A stretch of DNA of 64,000 nt from Anaeromyces robustus (Eukaryota > Neocallimastigomycota > Neocallimastigomycetes > Neocallimastigales > Neocallimastigaceae): the NCBI GenBank assembly GCA_002104895.1, contig MCFG01000259.1, positions 34,911 to 98,910 on the forward strand, in the 5' to 3' direction. Each line of letters opens with the position of its first letter. The first letter of the stretch is position 1. The notes under the pieces were generated by a model, which saw only the letters and a list, made by a program, of their open reading frames with translations, did not search any database and was not told where the DNA came from. Positions 29,253-46,926 of the stretch are shown here, piece by piece. The translations under genes and the position numbers were made by a program.

Positions 29253-29347
29253 CTTTATGTATATTTTTTACCTTTTAAAATATTTAAAATATTTTTTTTT
29301 TTTTATAAAATCAATAATTTTTTTATAAATATAATATATTTTTTATA

Positions 29348-29379
<32 letters not shown>

Positions 29380-29665
29380 AAATAAATAAATAATTAATTA
29401 ATTAATAAATTAATAAACTAATATAAAATATAAAAACTGAATAAATAAATCCAATAAAAATTTTTATATTTATTATATATTTATTATAATAATTTTTATT
29501 AAATACAACAAAATAATAAAAAAAAAAAAAAAAAAAAAGGAAAAAGATATTAATAGATTATAATTATATATATATATATATTTGATTTATTTATTTCGTT
29601 TATTCTTTTGATTTATTATAATTTACAAGTTTATTTTATTAATATTATATTTAATATTTAATTGA
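28684..29665. other. Intergenic between convergent genes, no gene seen
   Basis: Almost 1 kb of poly-A blocks (28750-28855), ATT and AAAT microsatellites. It must contain the 3' ends of the Argonaute and Asn-rich transcripts. Confidence 0.7.
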
Positions 29666-32603
<2,938 letters not shown>

Positions 32604-33225
32604 TTGGTATTTTATTATTATCAAAATCAGTATTCTTTTTTGTTTATCGGTGAGATATGTAAAATTAATATTTTAAGTATATAATTACATATACTTGTAA
32701 TCACTAAATTTCCATATTTAACTTTTTATAATATAGTTTTGAATTTATAAAATTTTTTATTTTTTTTTAAAAAAAAAAAAATAAATAAAAATATCATTAT
32801 CAGCGTTTTACCATTTAAATAAAATGAATAAAAAAAAAAAAGAAGTAAAACTGAAATTAAATAAAAATGATTAAAACATTATATTTATTAAAAAAAATAA
32901 AGATTTATATTCATTTAAAAAATTAATATGTTTAAAAATTCTTTTAATATGAAATTATAAATAATATTATATGTGTGTAAAAAAATTTTTTTATTATTTA
33001 TTTAATAATAATTTTGATATTAATTATTTATTAATTAATTGATTTTATTTAGTTTTTTATTTTTATTTTTTTTGTTTTTTTTTTTTTTTTTTTGTTTTTT
33101 AATTTATTATATATTTATTAAATAAATAATTAATTAATTTATTATTTATTTAATTATTTAATTATTTCAGAATGAATTATACAAAATATTTTATTGTATC
33201 TATGTTTAAGAAAAATTTTTTAGGC
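32604..33225. other. Intergenic upstream of the Asn-rich gene
   Basis: About 620 bases of A+T-rich sequence holding the promoter side of the Asn-rich gene and the 3' side of ERG8. An upstream in-frame ATG at 32624 could add seven residues (MIIIKYQ) to the Asn-rich protein. I preferred the one at 32603, MSYNSIP. Confidence 0.6.
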
Positions 33226-33664
33226 TTATATATATTCTAAATAATTATTTATATCTTCTTTTGATATACCAAAGTTTGATTGACATGCACACAATGGACA
33301 AACACTACTTTCTTCCCAATTTTGCCATAATTTTTCAAGAGCAATGATTCCCTTACAATCTTCACCAGATTTCTTACCTTCCATTATAATACAAAATATA
33401 GCATCATAACCACCAGCTTCAAAAAAAAAAAAAAAAAAAAAAAAAGTATAATATTAATAAATTAATTGAATAATAATAATTATTATAATAATAATAATAA
33501 TAAAAATAATAAATTACCTCCTGGAACACCGGCCATCAAAATACCTGGACATTTCATACAAGCATCAAGTAAATGAGTCTGTGATTCAGGTTCAATTGGT
33601 GTTTCAGTTTTTTGACTTAATACTCTCAAACAACTTCTTACTTGCTGTTATTATCATTATTATA

Positions 33665-33721
<57 letters not shown>

Positions 33722-34239
33722 AATATATACATTATAAATTCTTTTTATTATAAATAATTAAATGATTCTCAATTAATATTAAAACATTTACCAAAAAGTC
33801 ATTATAAAGTTCTAAAAGTAAATCTAATATATCTTTTGAAACATTAGTATTATTTTCATATTCTTTCCACTGATATAAATATAATTTATAATATATATAT
33901 ATATTGTTAAATAGATTAATAAACATATATTAATTAATTAATTATACATAAAATTATACTTAAAACAAATAAATTATATATATATATTTACTTGATCAAC
34001 TGAATAATTCTTTAAAGTTTCTAAAGTAGACCAATAAGTTTCACTATCAGATTGACATTTTTTTGTAAGTTCTTCAAATAGAATATTAACTTTATTATTA
34101 TAAGTACTTAATGAATTCCATAATTCAGCAGCTAAAAATAATTTTTAATATAGTAAATATTATTATTATATTAATATTATTAAATAATTTTTAATATAGT
34201 AAATATTATTATTATATTAATATTATTAAATAATAATTA

Positions 34240-34312
<73 letters not shown>

Positions 34313-36591
34313 TATAGCAATAAGTATATATTCTTGCTTATTATTATACCTTCTTCTGGATTAGCTTTTTTCCAAGCATTAACTTTTGAAACCATTTTTG
34401 GAGTACTACTACCAGTAGCAATATCGGCAAGTCTCATAGTAAAACCTGGTGGAATATGACATGGTTTAACTGTTGCATCCCAGTTTGGACTTTTTTTTTT
34501 TTTTTCATTATTAAAAAAAATAAAATATAATAAAATAAGACAAATAAATAAATAAATAAATAAATAAATGTATAAATAAATAAATAAATAAATGTATAAA
34601 TAAATGTATAAATAAATAAATAAATAAATAGAATAATAAAACAATTGTTTAAATCCTATTGATTTTTATAATATGTACTTTATTTTTGGATCAAGAACAG
34701 AAATAAGTTTTTCAGCTGTAAGTTCCTTTTTATCCTATTGTATATAGGAGAAATTCATTAAGAATATGATTTTTTTTATAATTACAAAGAATAATAACTT
34801 TATATATATAATCATCAAATACATAAAAAGAAAAAAATATAGAATTAATTATATATATTTTATAAATACTTACTAATTTATAAAGATCGTTAATAATTGC
34901 TGGATTGAAACGACGATATACATGACTTCCCCAAACAGCTGCAGAAACATCAAAACCAGAACCAACTTTACCTTGAGCTAAACAATGACAATATTGTGCA
35001 ACATTATGAAGGAAATTTAAGCAATAATCATTCTTTGTATCAATCTTTTCATAATCTTGTTCATTTGATGGAATATCAATAATCTTAAAATAACTAAGAA
35101 ATTATTAATAATTAATAATAATAATTTATAATAATAATTAATAATATTAATTAATAATAATAATTAATAATAATAATCAATAATAATTAATTATAATAAT
35201 TAATAATAATTAATAATAATAATAATAATAACCCTAATAAGCTTGATACTAAGGCTGTAATCATAGCAGCAGAAGAACCCAAACCTGTTTTATTAACATC
35301 TTTAATAAGACAGTTGGCAGAACAAAAATTGGGAATAGAATGAATAGATTTGAAGTTTTTAGGTAAATTCATTTTATCTAACTATAAATTAAAATAAAAA
35401 AAAAATAAATAAATAAATAATAAATATATAGGTAAAAAAGAATTTTTTTTTTTTTTTACTTAATAAAAATTTTGTTATTGCATACTTGTTCCCTTTGAGA
35501 ATAAAAGTCATTATGACCCATAATAACAACTTTTATACCAGTTTCTATTAAAGTTTTAAAGTCTGAACATAATTTTGAAGCAATTAATAAAGTATTTTGA
35601 ATGGTGCATTGTATATAATAGTTTTTGGAAGTATTGGTTTCGCTTTTTAAAAATTATTATTAAAAATATATAAATTAATATTTTAAAAAAAAAAAATATT
35701 AAATAATAAAATGTTTTAACATTTCAATTCATAAATTTAATCAAACAATAATACAAATTATATAATATAAAAATTTATGTTACTAAAAGAAATATATTAA
35801 TATTATCATATACATATAATTACATTATAATATATAATTATAATCTAATAATTGTATAAATGTAAAATAATTATATATTAATTATGATAATATATATGTA
35901 ATTTTTAACAAGCATAAATTAGATATATATTCAAAATTATTATTCATTAAATAATAATTATGTTTTTTAATCATTATTACTTTTTGTATTTTTTTCATAT
36001 TTTTTTTCTACATTCCAATTTTAATTCCAAATTATTATTCCTTTACTGTTTTTTAAATATATTTAATTAATTTTGAAAATAAGAAAATATAATTAATTTA
36101 ATTACTCTTCCGTTAATTCTTTAGATTCAATATTCCAATGATAATTCCATTGACCTTGAATAAATTGTGGTGATATAACTTTTACTGAATACTTATCTAT
36201 TGTAGTATTATTATTCTTAAGAATTATACAAACAAAACGGGAACTTGTTGCTTGAACAAAACCAGTATATTGTTGGTCTAAAACGAGATATCCTCCTGTT
36301 ATAAGAACTTTACCTGGTGCAGATACAGCACTATTAATTAAAATTATATGATAAATAAATTTAAATATATATATATTGTTAATTATAAAAATGAGAAAGT
36401 ATAAAAATATTTATTCTAATTTCTTAAATTATAATTATATATATAATATTTCGAAGTAATTATAAATATAAATTAAAATTACGTTTATATTTAAAAAAAT
36501 TTTGACATTAAATACTAAAATTTTTTTATATTGTTTTATGATATCCTTTATTATATAAAAAATATACTTACTATACATCATGGTTACTCAT
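33226..36591 (-). CDS. ERG8: Phosphomevalonate kinase
   Basis: GHMP kinase that phosphorylates 5-phosphomevalonate in the mevalonate route to isoprenoids. Eleven minus-strand exons: 36572-36591, 36106-36330, 35486-35642, 35233-35381, 34874-35093, 34679-34734, 34350-34489, 33992-34131, 33792-33869, 33518-33644, 33226-33416, giving 500 residues. N-terminal motif VSAPGKVLITGGYLVLDQQY, ATP loop KTGLGSSAAMITALVSSLLG, substrate-side GKVGSGFDVSAAVWGS, then PPGFTMRLADIATGSSTPKMVSKV and the C-terminal GHMP motif GVPGAGGYDAIF all appear in the order of yeast Erg8. It ends with an extra Cys-rich tail (CPLCACQSNFG). Unlike most introns here, the acceptor before exon 7 is preceded by poly-A, not poly-T. 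Confidence 0.92.
34243..34312. repeat. (AAT)n in an ERG8 intron
   Basis: Trinucleotide run inside the ERG8 intron 34132-34349... more precisely between exons 34350-34489 and 33992-34131, next to a duplicated 50-base AT block (TTTTTAATATAGTAAATATT at 34143 and 34190). A second (ATT)n run lies at about 33660-33721 in another intron of the gene. Confidence 0.85.
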
Positions 36592-39500
36592 TTTTTTTTT
36601 TTTTTTTTTTTTAATTCAAATATGTATATAAATATATATAAATATATATTATTATTTTTTTTTATTTATAAAGGTTTAAAAAAACAAAAAAATTTTTTTA
36701 AAAAAAATAATCTAAATTTTCATTAATAGTATAATAGACTTAATTGTTATATATATTCAAATATATATTTAAAATTTATTAATATTAATTTATGTATCAT
36801 ATATATTTTATAAAATAAAATATATATTTGAATTTTTGGTATAATGAATCTACCTATATTCAAAATGATTAATGAAATTTTTAAAAATAATAATTATCAT
36901 CTTATAAAATACAAATAATTATACAAATTATTAATGCTATGAGGATAATTTTTTCTTTTGTAAATAAATATATATAAATTTCTTTTTTACTTAAATTTTA
37001 TTGGAATAAATAATATGATATAAATGATTCTATAATACTCTCAATTAATATATATTATGTATAAAACTTTACTTTTTCTTTTAATTCTTTAATTTTAAAT
37101 ATTTGTATATTATAATAAATAATAAAAAAAGTATAAAAAATATATATATATATACAATTTAATGAATTATGAATTATGTATATTATATAATTAATAACTC
37201 CATTAAATTGGATACTTTTGTTAAACATACAATAATATTATAAATATTTAACACAAAAAAGAAAAAGACATAAATTTTGACTTAATAATAATATTTTTTA
37301 TCTTATATTTATATGTAACCTTTTCATACCATAATTTACCATATAAAGAAAGTGAATTTTAAAAATATTCATTAACAAATTTTAAAAATTACTTATCAAT
37401 TGTTCATATATATATGATATTAGAATAAATATTAATCACATTATTATATTTATGTTAATACCTTATAATGTATTATTTTTAATAAATATATATTATAATT
37501 TAAATAATAAAATTAAAAGTATTTTTTTAGTTAACTATCGGTTAGACATAATATTATATAATTAAGATAAATGATTATATATCATTGAAATATATAAATA
37601 TTATATTGATATATATAAATATTATTTTCAAGATATTATTTACTATATTCACTTTTTGATTCATATATATTTGTAACTTTCATAAAAATCATTAATAAAA
37701 TAATATATAATAAAAAAAATTTTTGAATGTTTAAAAATAATATATCATTAAATGTTTAAATAGTATATCTTTATTTCTTTTAATGATATATTATTAAATC
37801 TCATCGACATTATTATTATTATTATTATTATAAATATATTCTTTATTGTTTATTTATCTATTTATTTACTTATTTATATTCATTTATTTATATTCACTTA
37901 TTTATCTATTTATTTATCTATTTATTTATTTATTTATTTATTTATAGATCTATTTATTTATTTATTTATTTATTTATCTATTTATTTATTTATAATTATT
38001 ACCTTTTCTTTTTCGATTAAGTTGTTTATGTAACATTTGTAAAATTGATTTAGATATTAATATTCTATTCGTATTTTATTTCTACAAAGATTAAAATTTC
38101 TTTAATATTTAAATATATAATATAAATAATATATTGTAATAAATATAACATACATTAATATTTTATAATACAGTAATAATAAATTAAATCCAAAATAAAT
38201 TAATTAATAATAAATTAAATTTTTTTTATTCATAATTATTCATTTTTTCGTATTTTTCCAAATAAAGAATCAAAACTATATTTATTAATATTTTTATCAT
38301 ATTAAATTATATTAATTAATAAACATCTATAGATTATTGAAAAAGATAGAAAAAAAATGATAATAAAAAGAATAGAAGAATTAAAAAACAAAAAGGTATT
38401 ATAATAAAAATTTTATTAAGATTCTTTAATACTTAAAATTATAAATCCACATGAAGTTATACCATCATTTATTGCAATTATAATATAATGTGAATGATGA
38501 TAATATAATTATAAAAAAATGATAATAAATTTATCTTTAAAAATTTTGATATATTTTTTTTATTTATTATTATCTTTAATATTAATAAATATTATAATAT
38601 TTAAACTTTTTGTATAATTAATATTTTAATAAATAAAAATGTAAAATAAATAAATAAATATATATATAAATAAATAAATAAATAAATATTTTTTAAAAAT
38701 TTTTTTTTACTTCTTATTGGAAATTAATCCATTATATACAATTTTAATGTATCATAATATATTATAGTTCATTGTAATATATTATAAATAAATTTAATAC
38801 TTTAAAAAAATTTTTAGAGTATGACAAGAAAAAAATTTTTTTTTCTACTTATATTGTAATATATAAATATACATATAAATAAATATATTATAATATATTA
38901 TTTTAATAGTATCAATATATAAAATATCGAAGTAAAATTGATTAATATATTTATTTATTTAGTTAATATTTATTTATATATTTATTTATGACATCAATTG
39001 TTATTGTTCATTTAAAATAAAAAAAATAAAAAAAAAAAAAAACAAAAATAAAAATAAAAATATATAATAGAAATTTGTTTTTTTTTTTTTTTTTTTTTTT
39101 TTTTTGTTCATCACAAATAATTGTTTATATTATTGTATTAATTATTTAAATTATATAAATTATATAAATCAATATATATATAGAATTTATATTTATATAT
39201 TTGTATATATTATAGTTAATATATTATATATTTAATATATATTAATATAAATTAATAATTAATATTAATAAATACAAAATACCAAATATAAAAGTACAAA
39301 AAAAAAAAAAAAAAATAAATCCATTATAATATAAATATCAATAATTTTTTTTTGTTATTTATTTTATTTAATGTTCTTTTAAAACAAGAAAAGTATAAAA
39401 AAATTGTTTTTTTTTTATAATTAATAGTTTTTATCTATAGTTTTTAAAGGATTCTTTTTTTTTTTTAATTAATATAAAGAATATAAAATTGAATAGAAAT

Positions 39501-40217
39501 TTAGTAATAATTTTTTTAATAAAAATTTTTACATAAAATAATACTTTTAATATCACAATTAAGTAGTTATTTAAATGTTCAATTAAATTAAATATTAATC
39601 ATTACTTAATTATTTCAAATTTATATTTATATATATAAAAAAGAAAAGATTATTATCTTATATATATTATAACATTTAAAAGTACAAGAAAAAAAAAAAG
39701 GAGATAATAAAAAAAATTTCTTTCAATTATATTTTAAATTACTTTTGTAATGAAAAAAAGATAAAAAAGAATCAATCCCTCTTTCAAAAGGAAAATAATA
39801 AAATAATAATAAAATAAAAACTAAAAAAAAATAATAAAATAAAAATAAAAATAAAATAAATATAAAAACAAAAACTTAGATAATATAAATATTAAAATAT
39901 TAAACAAGCCGTCACTAAAGTCTTGACAAAAATAAATATAATAAAAAAGAATAAAATTATTTCAGATTTTATTTTTCTTTACAATAATATAATAAAGGAA
40001 AATATTTATATAATAAAATATAAAATAAGTAAAAATTCTTTCAAAAATAATAATTTAATTTTTAGGGTAAGTAAAGTTTTTTTTTTTACATTTTTTTTTT
40101 TAATTTTATCTATTTTATTTTAGATTAATTTTTAAAATTTTATTAAATTCATTATAAAATAAATTATTATACTCTTAACATAAAAAAAAAAAAAAAAAAG
40201 AAAAAAAATCAGCAACA
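36592..40217. other. Long intergenic region with a few coding-like islands
   Basis: About 3.6 kb, mainly AT runs, poly-T and poly-A blocks and a TTTA/TCTA array. Small islands with less extreme composition occur at about 38007-38072 and 38415-38510 on the minus strand and 38337-38394 on the plus strand; the first and last of these are bounded by AG and GT. No complete gene could be built from them. The part nearest 40218 (39700-40217) would be the promoter and leader of the RRM gene. Confidence 0.5.
37849..37993. repeat. TTTA/TCTA microsatellite
   Basis: About 145 bases of TTTA units with TCTA, TTCA and TAGA variants, i.e. an old, degenerated array. Confidence 0.85.
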
Positions 40218-42255
40218 ATGGTACAAGGTATAGAATCATATATCAAAAAATGAAGAAGCTTTTTAATTTGGTTATTTATAACTGAAAATAAAAGTTTTTC
40301 TTTGGTTTTGTACTATTTTCTATTTAAAATTTTTTTTCTTCTTTTAATATATATTATTATTTTGAAAAAAATGTAATTTATATCACTACCATTATACTGT
40401 AATATTTAATAATTATATTTTTTTTATTATTAAATTTTAAATAATAATTCATAAATTCAAAAAATAATTAGCATTTCAAAAAAATAAAATGACTTACAAT
40501 CCACAAAGTCCAAGTAATATAATGATACCTGATTATTATACCCAGTATAATGTTGGTATTGCTACCCAACCTTTAGTTCAAACTCAAATGGGACCAAATC
40601 ATGGTTATAATGGTGAATCAACACCATATTCTCCAACTTCAGCTACACCAAAATATAATATGGCTGTTCCTCCAAATTTAACTATTAGCCAATTTCAAGG
40701 TAGTAATGCACAATATAGTCAATATTCACCTTATCCACATGCTACTACTGCTACTAGTCCAATTTCTTATACTCCAACTTCACCACAAGCCCCACAATTT
40801 CCTCCATCAGCTCAATTATATAATTCACAAGCTGCAATGGCTGCAGGTAATCCAAACGCACCACAAATGATGATTAATCCTTTACTTCGTACTGTCTATA
40901 TTGGTAATTTACCAAATGGAACTACTTATGAAGAATTATTAAATCACGTACGTGGTGGTAAACTTGATAATGTCAAAATTTTTGAAGATAAAAATTATGC
41001 TTTTGTCACTTTTGTTGAAGCAAGTTCAGCTGTTGCATTTTATCAAAGTGCTACTCTTAGACGTATCACTATTCATAATCAAGATGCAAAAATTGGTTGG
41101 GGTAAACCAGTTCAAATTTCTCCAAATATTCTTTTAGCTGTTCAAAACAACGCTACAAGAAATATTTTCATTGGTAATTTAGATGACACAATTACTAAAT
41201 CTTACCTTGAAAAAGAATTTTCACAATTTGGACCTATTGATGTTATTAAGGTTCTTCCAGAAAAGCGTATTGCTTTCGTTCATATGACTAGTATTGCAGC
41301 TGCCATGAAAGCTATACAAACTTTCCAAAATGAAAAACGTTGGATTGATCATCGTATTAACTATGGTAATGATCGTTGTGCTCTTCCTGTAAAGTTAAAG
41401 ACTAACTCTAATAATAATGCTCTTCTTTTCGGAAATAATAATGGCTTTCCATATTCTCAATATGGTAATAATACTTTAAATTATCCATCTTTACTTCAAA
41501 TAACATCAACTACTGCCAATAATTATCCAAATCTTTATTCAAGTTCTTTCCCAACCGTTATACTTAATAGTAATCCATCCTTTAATAGAACTGTTTACTT
41601 AGGTGGTTTTGGTCCAGATATTACTATTAAGGATATTTGTGATGCTATTCGTGGTGGTATTCTTCAAGAAATAAAATATAAATCTGAAGGTAATTGTGCT
41701 TTTGTCACTTTTGTTGATCCAAATACTGCTACTAGTTTTTACAATAAAGTTTCTTGTGAAGGTATAATTATTAAAGGTAAAAGAATTACTAAGGTTGGTT
41801 GGGGTAAACATCCAACTCTTTCTCAACATCTTTCTACTGCTATTCAAAACGGTGCTACTCGTAATGTTTACGTTGGTCAATTAGATGAAGGAATAACTGA
41901 AGAAAAACTTAGAAAAGACTTTTCTGAGTTTGGAGATATTGAATTAATCAATTTAATCCCTGAAAAGAAATTTGGTTTTATTAACTTTACTAGTATTAAA
42001 TCTGCTGTTAAAGCTGTTGAAAGTATGAGAACAAATCCAGAATATCAAAATCAAAAGATTAGTTATGGTAAGGACCGTTGTGGTAATCCAGTTCATGAAC
42101 GTTCTTCTCATAGTTCAAATTCTAATGATTATTTCAATTCCTACAAATTTTCTAATGCTAATAGTAATGGTAGCGTTTCTACATTAAATTCACCAAAACC
42201 AGTCAATAATGAAAATGAAGAAGCCCCATACAAAAGTATTATTCAACAAGCCTAA
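40218..42255 (+). CDS. Four-RRM RNA-binding protein, Mrn1/Nrd1 family
   Basis: Probably two exons, 40218-40227 and 40472-42255, giving 597 residues. The tiny first exon ATG GTA CAA G, with ACAATGG context, splices in phase to CATTTC; the ATG at 40489 alone would give 588. The N-terminal 130 residues are Pro/Ser/Gln/Tyr-rich. RRMs then come in two tandem pairs, starting near residues 134, 223, 367 and 458 of the 588-residue count, with RNP motifs such as RTVYIGNLP, NYAFVTFVEA, RNIFIGNLD, RIAFVHMTS and RNVYVGQLD. The linkers KIGWGKP and VGWGKHP and the repeated YGxDRC endings are typical of yeast Mrn1 and S. pombe Nrd1, cytoplasmic mRNA-binding regulators. The target is not predictable here. 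Confidence 0.9.
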
Positions 42256-42272
42256 ATGATGTCTTCTTTTTT

Positions 42273-42303
<31 letters not shown>

Positions 42304-43043
42304 TATATCAAAGAAAAAAAAATATAACTATAATAGAACTATGAATTAATAAATATATAGTCATTGATTTATAGTTTTATTATACCAAAACGAATTATTT
42401 ATTTAATCACGTAAATAATCAAATGAAAATATATATATATATTTATTTTATGTATATTTTATTATCATATATAATATAATTTTTGACCTTTTTTTTAAAA
42501 AATTTTATTTTTTTTTATATATATTTATATATATATATAGTTAGAATTCAACTCTAAAAAAAAAAAAAGTTGATTTTTTTATCTAATTTAAATTGATGGA
42601 AAACTATAGAAAAAAAAAAAAAAAAAAAACAATAAGTAAAAAAAAAAAAGTCTATTTTATCAGTATTATTTCTTACAAAAAGTTGCTTTCAAGATTATCA
42701 AAAAAATAATAGTAGCAATATTTGTATAATAAAGGAATATTTTTAATAAAACTAAAAATATTAAGAAATAATATTCATAAAATAAAAGAATCAAAAAGAA
42801 AAAAAATATATTTAAGAATACAATTAATCGAAAGATACATATAATCAATATAACAAAAATTAAATATATATATATATTTATATATATATAATAACAAATC
42901 AATAATTTAAAAGAACAATAACAAACTAAACTAAACTAACTAGAAAAAAGGACTTATTATATAATATATTTATTACGTTTTTTAATATAAAAAATATATT
43001 ATAAGTTATTTATTTTAAATCCAATTAATAAGTCCATAATAAT

Positions 43044-43078
<35 letters not shown>

Positions 43079-45019
43079 AATATTTATATATTTATATATT
43101 TAATATAAATATAATTTATTTTTTTTTATTTATTTTATTATTAATTTTTTTATTAATTTTAGATTTTTATTGTTATTATTCTATTTTTATTTATTTATAT
43201 ATATAAATAATTATGAAATACTGTAAACATAATACAATATTACAATTTTAAATTAAGTATTTTCAACAAATTTACATCTTAAAATTTATTTTTTTTTTCT
43301 ATTAAGATAATCCAATTTAATGTTAACATTTTTTTTTTATATAAATATATTCACGATAACCAAGCCAAAGTATTTAGAGTATACTTTAAACAATATCAGA
43401 AAAAATAATCAATTTAACAAGTAAAGATTATGAACCTATACTTCATACTATTTCTTTTTAATATAAAAGAAAAAGTAGGAAAAAAAAAAAGGAATCATAT
43501 ATATAAATATATAGAATTATTACGTTATTATATTCTAAATATTTAATATATAATTAAATCAAGATATATAATCTTTTTCTTTTCTTCTTTTTTTTTTATC
43601 ATCTTCTTTTATAATTTTTTTTTAGAAAAAAAAAAAAAAAAGGAAAAAAATTCAAAATATAAATTGATTAAATAATAATCTTGTTTTTTTTATCCTTTTT
43701 TCTTTTTTTTTTTAGTTTTAGTTTAAAAAAAAAAAATATTTAATATTATAACGAAAATATTAAAATATTACTAGATAATATAGAATTTAAATCTATAGTA
43801 GTTAAATTAGAAAGAAGAAAAGAAAAATAGAAAAAGAAGAAAAAAAAAAAAAGATTATTAGACATATATATTTTGTAATATTAAGTTAAAGAGTTTTTAT
43901 TTTTTTTATTTATTTTAATTTATTTTATTTTATTTATTAAGTTTAAGTTATTATATAAGTAAAATAGAATTATAGAATTTATAAAAAAAGTATTATAAAG
44001 TATTTTATAAATATTTTAAAACCATATATATAATATTAATTAAAAATTAATAATAATTATAGCAAATAATAACAATTATATAAAAAAAACAAATTAATAA
44101 TAATAAAATAAAAAATAAATAATTATAAAATTTAAATATATATAGAAAAAAAAAAAAAAAAAAAAAAAAAAGAAAGGAAAAGAAAATAACAATTTATATC
44201 TTTAAAACATAATAATAATATTGCATAATATTAAAAAAAAAATTTAAAAGAAATATAAAAATCTAAAAGATAAAAAAAAAAAAAAACAATTATAAAAAAT
44301 ATAAAAAATATATATATATATAATAGAAAAATATAATAGTCATTATTATAATTGAATTAGAATAGTGAATATATATATTTTTTTATTAAAATAAATACAA
44401 AAGAAAAAAAAAAAAGTATATATATAGTATAGAATAAAATAAATTACTTTATATTTATATATATATTTAATAAAAATAAATAAAATATGAAAAAAAAAAA
44501 AATTAAAATAAAATTAAAATAAAATTAAAATAAAATTAAAATTATATGATAAAAAAATAAAAATAATAAAATAAAAATAAAAATAAAAAAATAAAAATAT
44601 AATATTATTAAAATAAAATATAAAATAAAATAAAATAAAATAAAATTAGAAATTAGGAATATATGAGATAATAAAAAATATAAATATATACATTAGAATA
44701 TGAAATGTAAAGGATAAAAAAAAAAAAAAAAAAAAATTCAATAGAAGAAAAGGATTAAATTTATATTGTAATTTTTTTTTTCAGGATTCTATTTAAAATA
44801 TTTTAATGTAATATTTATATTTTTCTTTTTTCTTTTTTCTTTTTTTTTTTTTTTTTTTTATGTACTTATTCATTCATTTAAATATTATTTAAATGTAAAA
44901 AAAAAAAAAATATGTCTATAGCAAACGAACAAACAAACAAAAAAAAAAAAAAGACACTATGATATTAACAAAAAAAAAATAAAATTTTTTTAATTAAAGA
45001 CATATTTTAAAATTGTTAT

Positions 45020-45053
<34 letters not shown>

Positions 45054-45957
45054 AATAAAAAGATATATAAACCAAAAATAAAAATATAATAAAATAAGAT
45101 TAAAAACAAATATTAACATAATTGCTAATGATTTTTTTTAATTAATTAAATAACTAATTATTGTTTTTCATTTTAATTATACATTATTTTATTTTATTTT
45201 ATTTTATTTTATTTGTGTCCTTTTTAAAAGTATAAAATCTAAATTCATTTTGTTTTTGGTAATAAATATTAAGTAAAACAGTATTTAATTTATAAAATAA
45301 AAAAATTTTCAAGTCAGATATATATAAAAAATAAAAATTTTAATTTAATTTTTTTTTTATTTATTTTTAGTTTTACAAAAAAAAAAAAAAAATTAATTAA
45401 TCATCCAATCATTTGTTAAAAAATCTACTATAAAAATAAATGAAAAGTTAGTACTGAATATTATTAATCTCTATAAAAATTACTTTTTATTAAGTAATAA
45501 AAAAAGAAACAAAAAAATACATAAAGAAAATATTAATAATAAGGTACTAAGATAAAAGTAGTATTTTCAATTGTTATTAATATTTAATAAAATATATATA
45601 TATAGTAAAAATATAAAAGATTTATTATATATTGAAATGATGAATAAAAATTAATTATTAACTTTCGTTCTTCCTATTTATGATGAAGGAAACTTTTTAT
45701 ATTCTGATATATATAATAAATTCTATTAAAATATTTATTGAAGAAAAAAAAATATATGATAAAATTTATTGAATTAATTAATTTTATTAAATATTTTTTT
45801 TTTTAAATTAATAAATTAATTTAATATATATATATATTTTTTCAACTTTAGATTATAAAGAAATATATTTTTTTTATCAAAAAAGAAGTATAATGTATTT
45901 GGATGTAAAATAAAAATAATTATTTAATAAAAAGTATATTTTAATATATTATATAAA
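42256..45957. other. Long intergenic region, homopolymers only
   Basis: About 3.7 kb with the highest density of poly-A and poly-T blocks in the window (for example 43047-43077, 44151-44171, 45026-45050) and AAAT/AAATT runs near 44500-44640. I saw no exon on either strand. The long false frame at 42666-42902 is AT sequence. Confidence 0.65.
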
Positions 45958-46892
45958 ATGTCTCAATCTATTTTTATTCAAGGTACGATAATTATTGGAT
46001 TCATGTGTTTGTGGAAAAGTATATTTTTAAATGAATGTATTTTACTTATTTTTTTATCTTTTTTTTTTACTTTCACTTTTTCCTTTTTTGATTTGTTTGC
46101 AATTGTATATTTTATTTTAAATTAAGTTGGACAATGTGGAAATCAGGTTTGATTAATAATAAATGTAATATAAAGTAGTATTGAAAAAAAAAAAAAATAA
46201 GAAATGAATTAATATTATAATATTTTTATAAATGAAAGATTGGATGGAGGTTTTGGGATTTGGCTTTAAAAGAACATGCACAAGTTAATCCTAAAGGTAT
46301 ATATGATGAAGCAATGTCTTCTTTATTTAGAAATGTTGATAGTAAAACTGGAAGAGATATAGATCCTATTTCAAATTTATCAATAAATGCACCATCGACT
46401 TTTATAAAACAACATAAAATATCAGATTTAAGAGCGAGAGTTAGTAAAAAAAAAAATAAAATAAAATATAAGAATAATATATATATATATATATATATCC
46501 TTTATAGAATGAAATATAATTATATAATGTATGAATTCTTTAAAATAAATTATTATAATTATAATTATTATTTATTTTATTTTATTTTTTTTTTAAAAAA
46601 AATATCTATATATAATAAAAGTGTGTATTAATTGATATGGAAGAAAATGTTATAAATCAAATAAAATCAAGTCCACAAGGTTTTTTATTCAGAGATGATC
46701 AAATGATAATGAGTAATTCAGGAAGTGGAAATAATTGGTATATTTTTAATAATAATAATAATTTAATCATATTAAATAAAAAAGAATATTATAATGAATA
46801 AGAAAGGGGAAAAAATTTTTTTTTCATTTTTATGTTTTGCTTAGATATATAATATTATTTATAATAATTTATTCACATATATATATCATACT

Positions 46893-46926
<34 letters not shown>

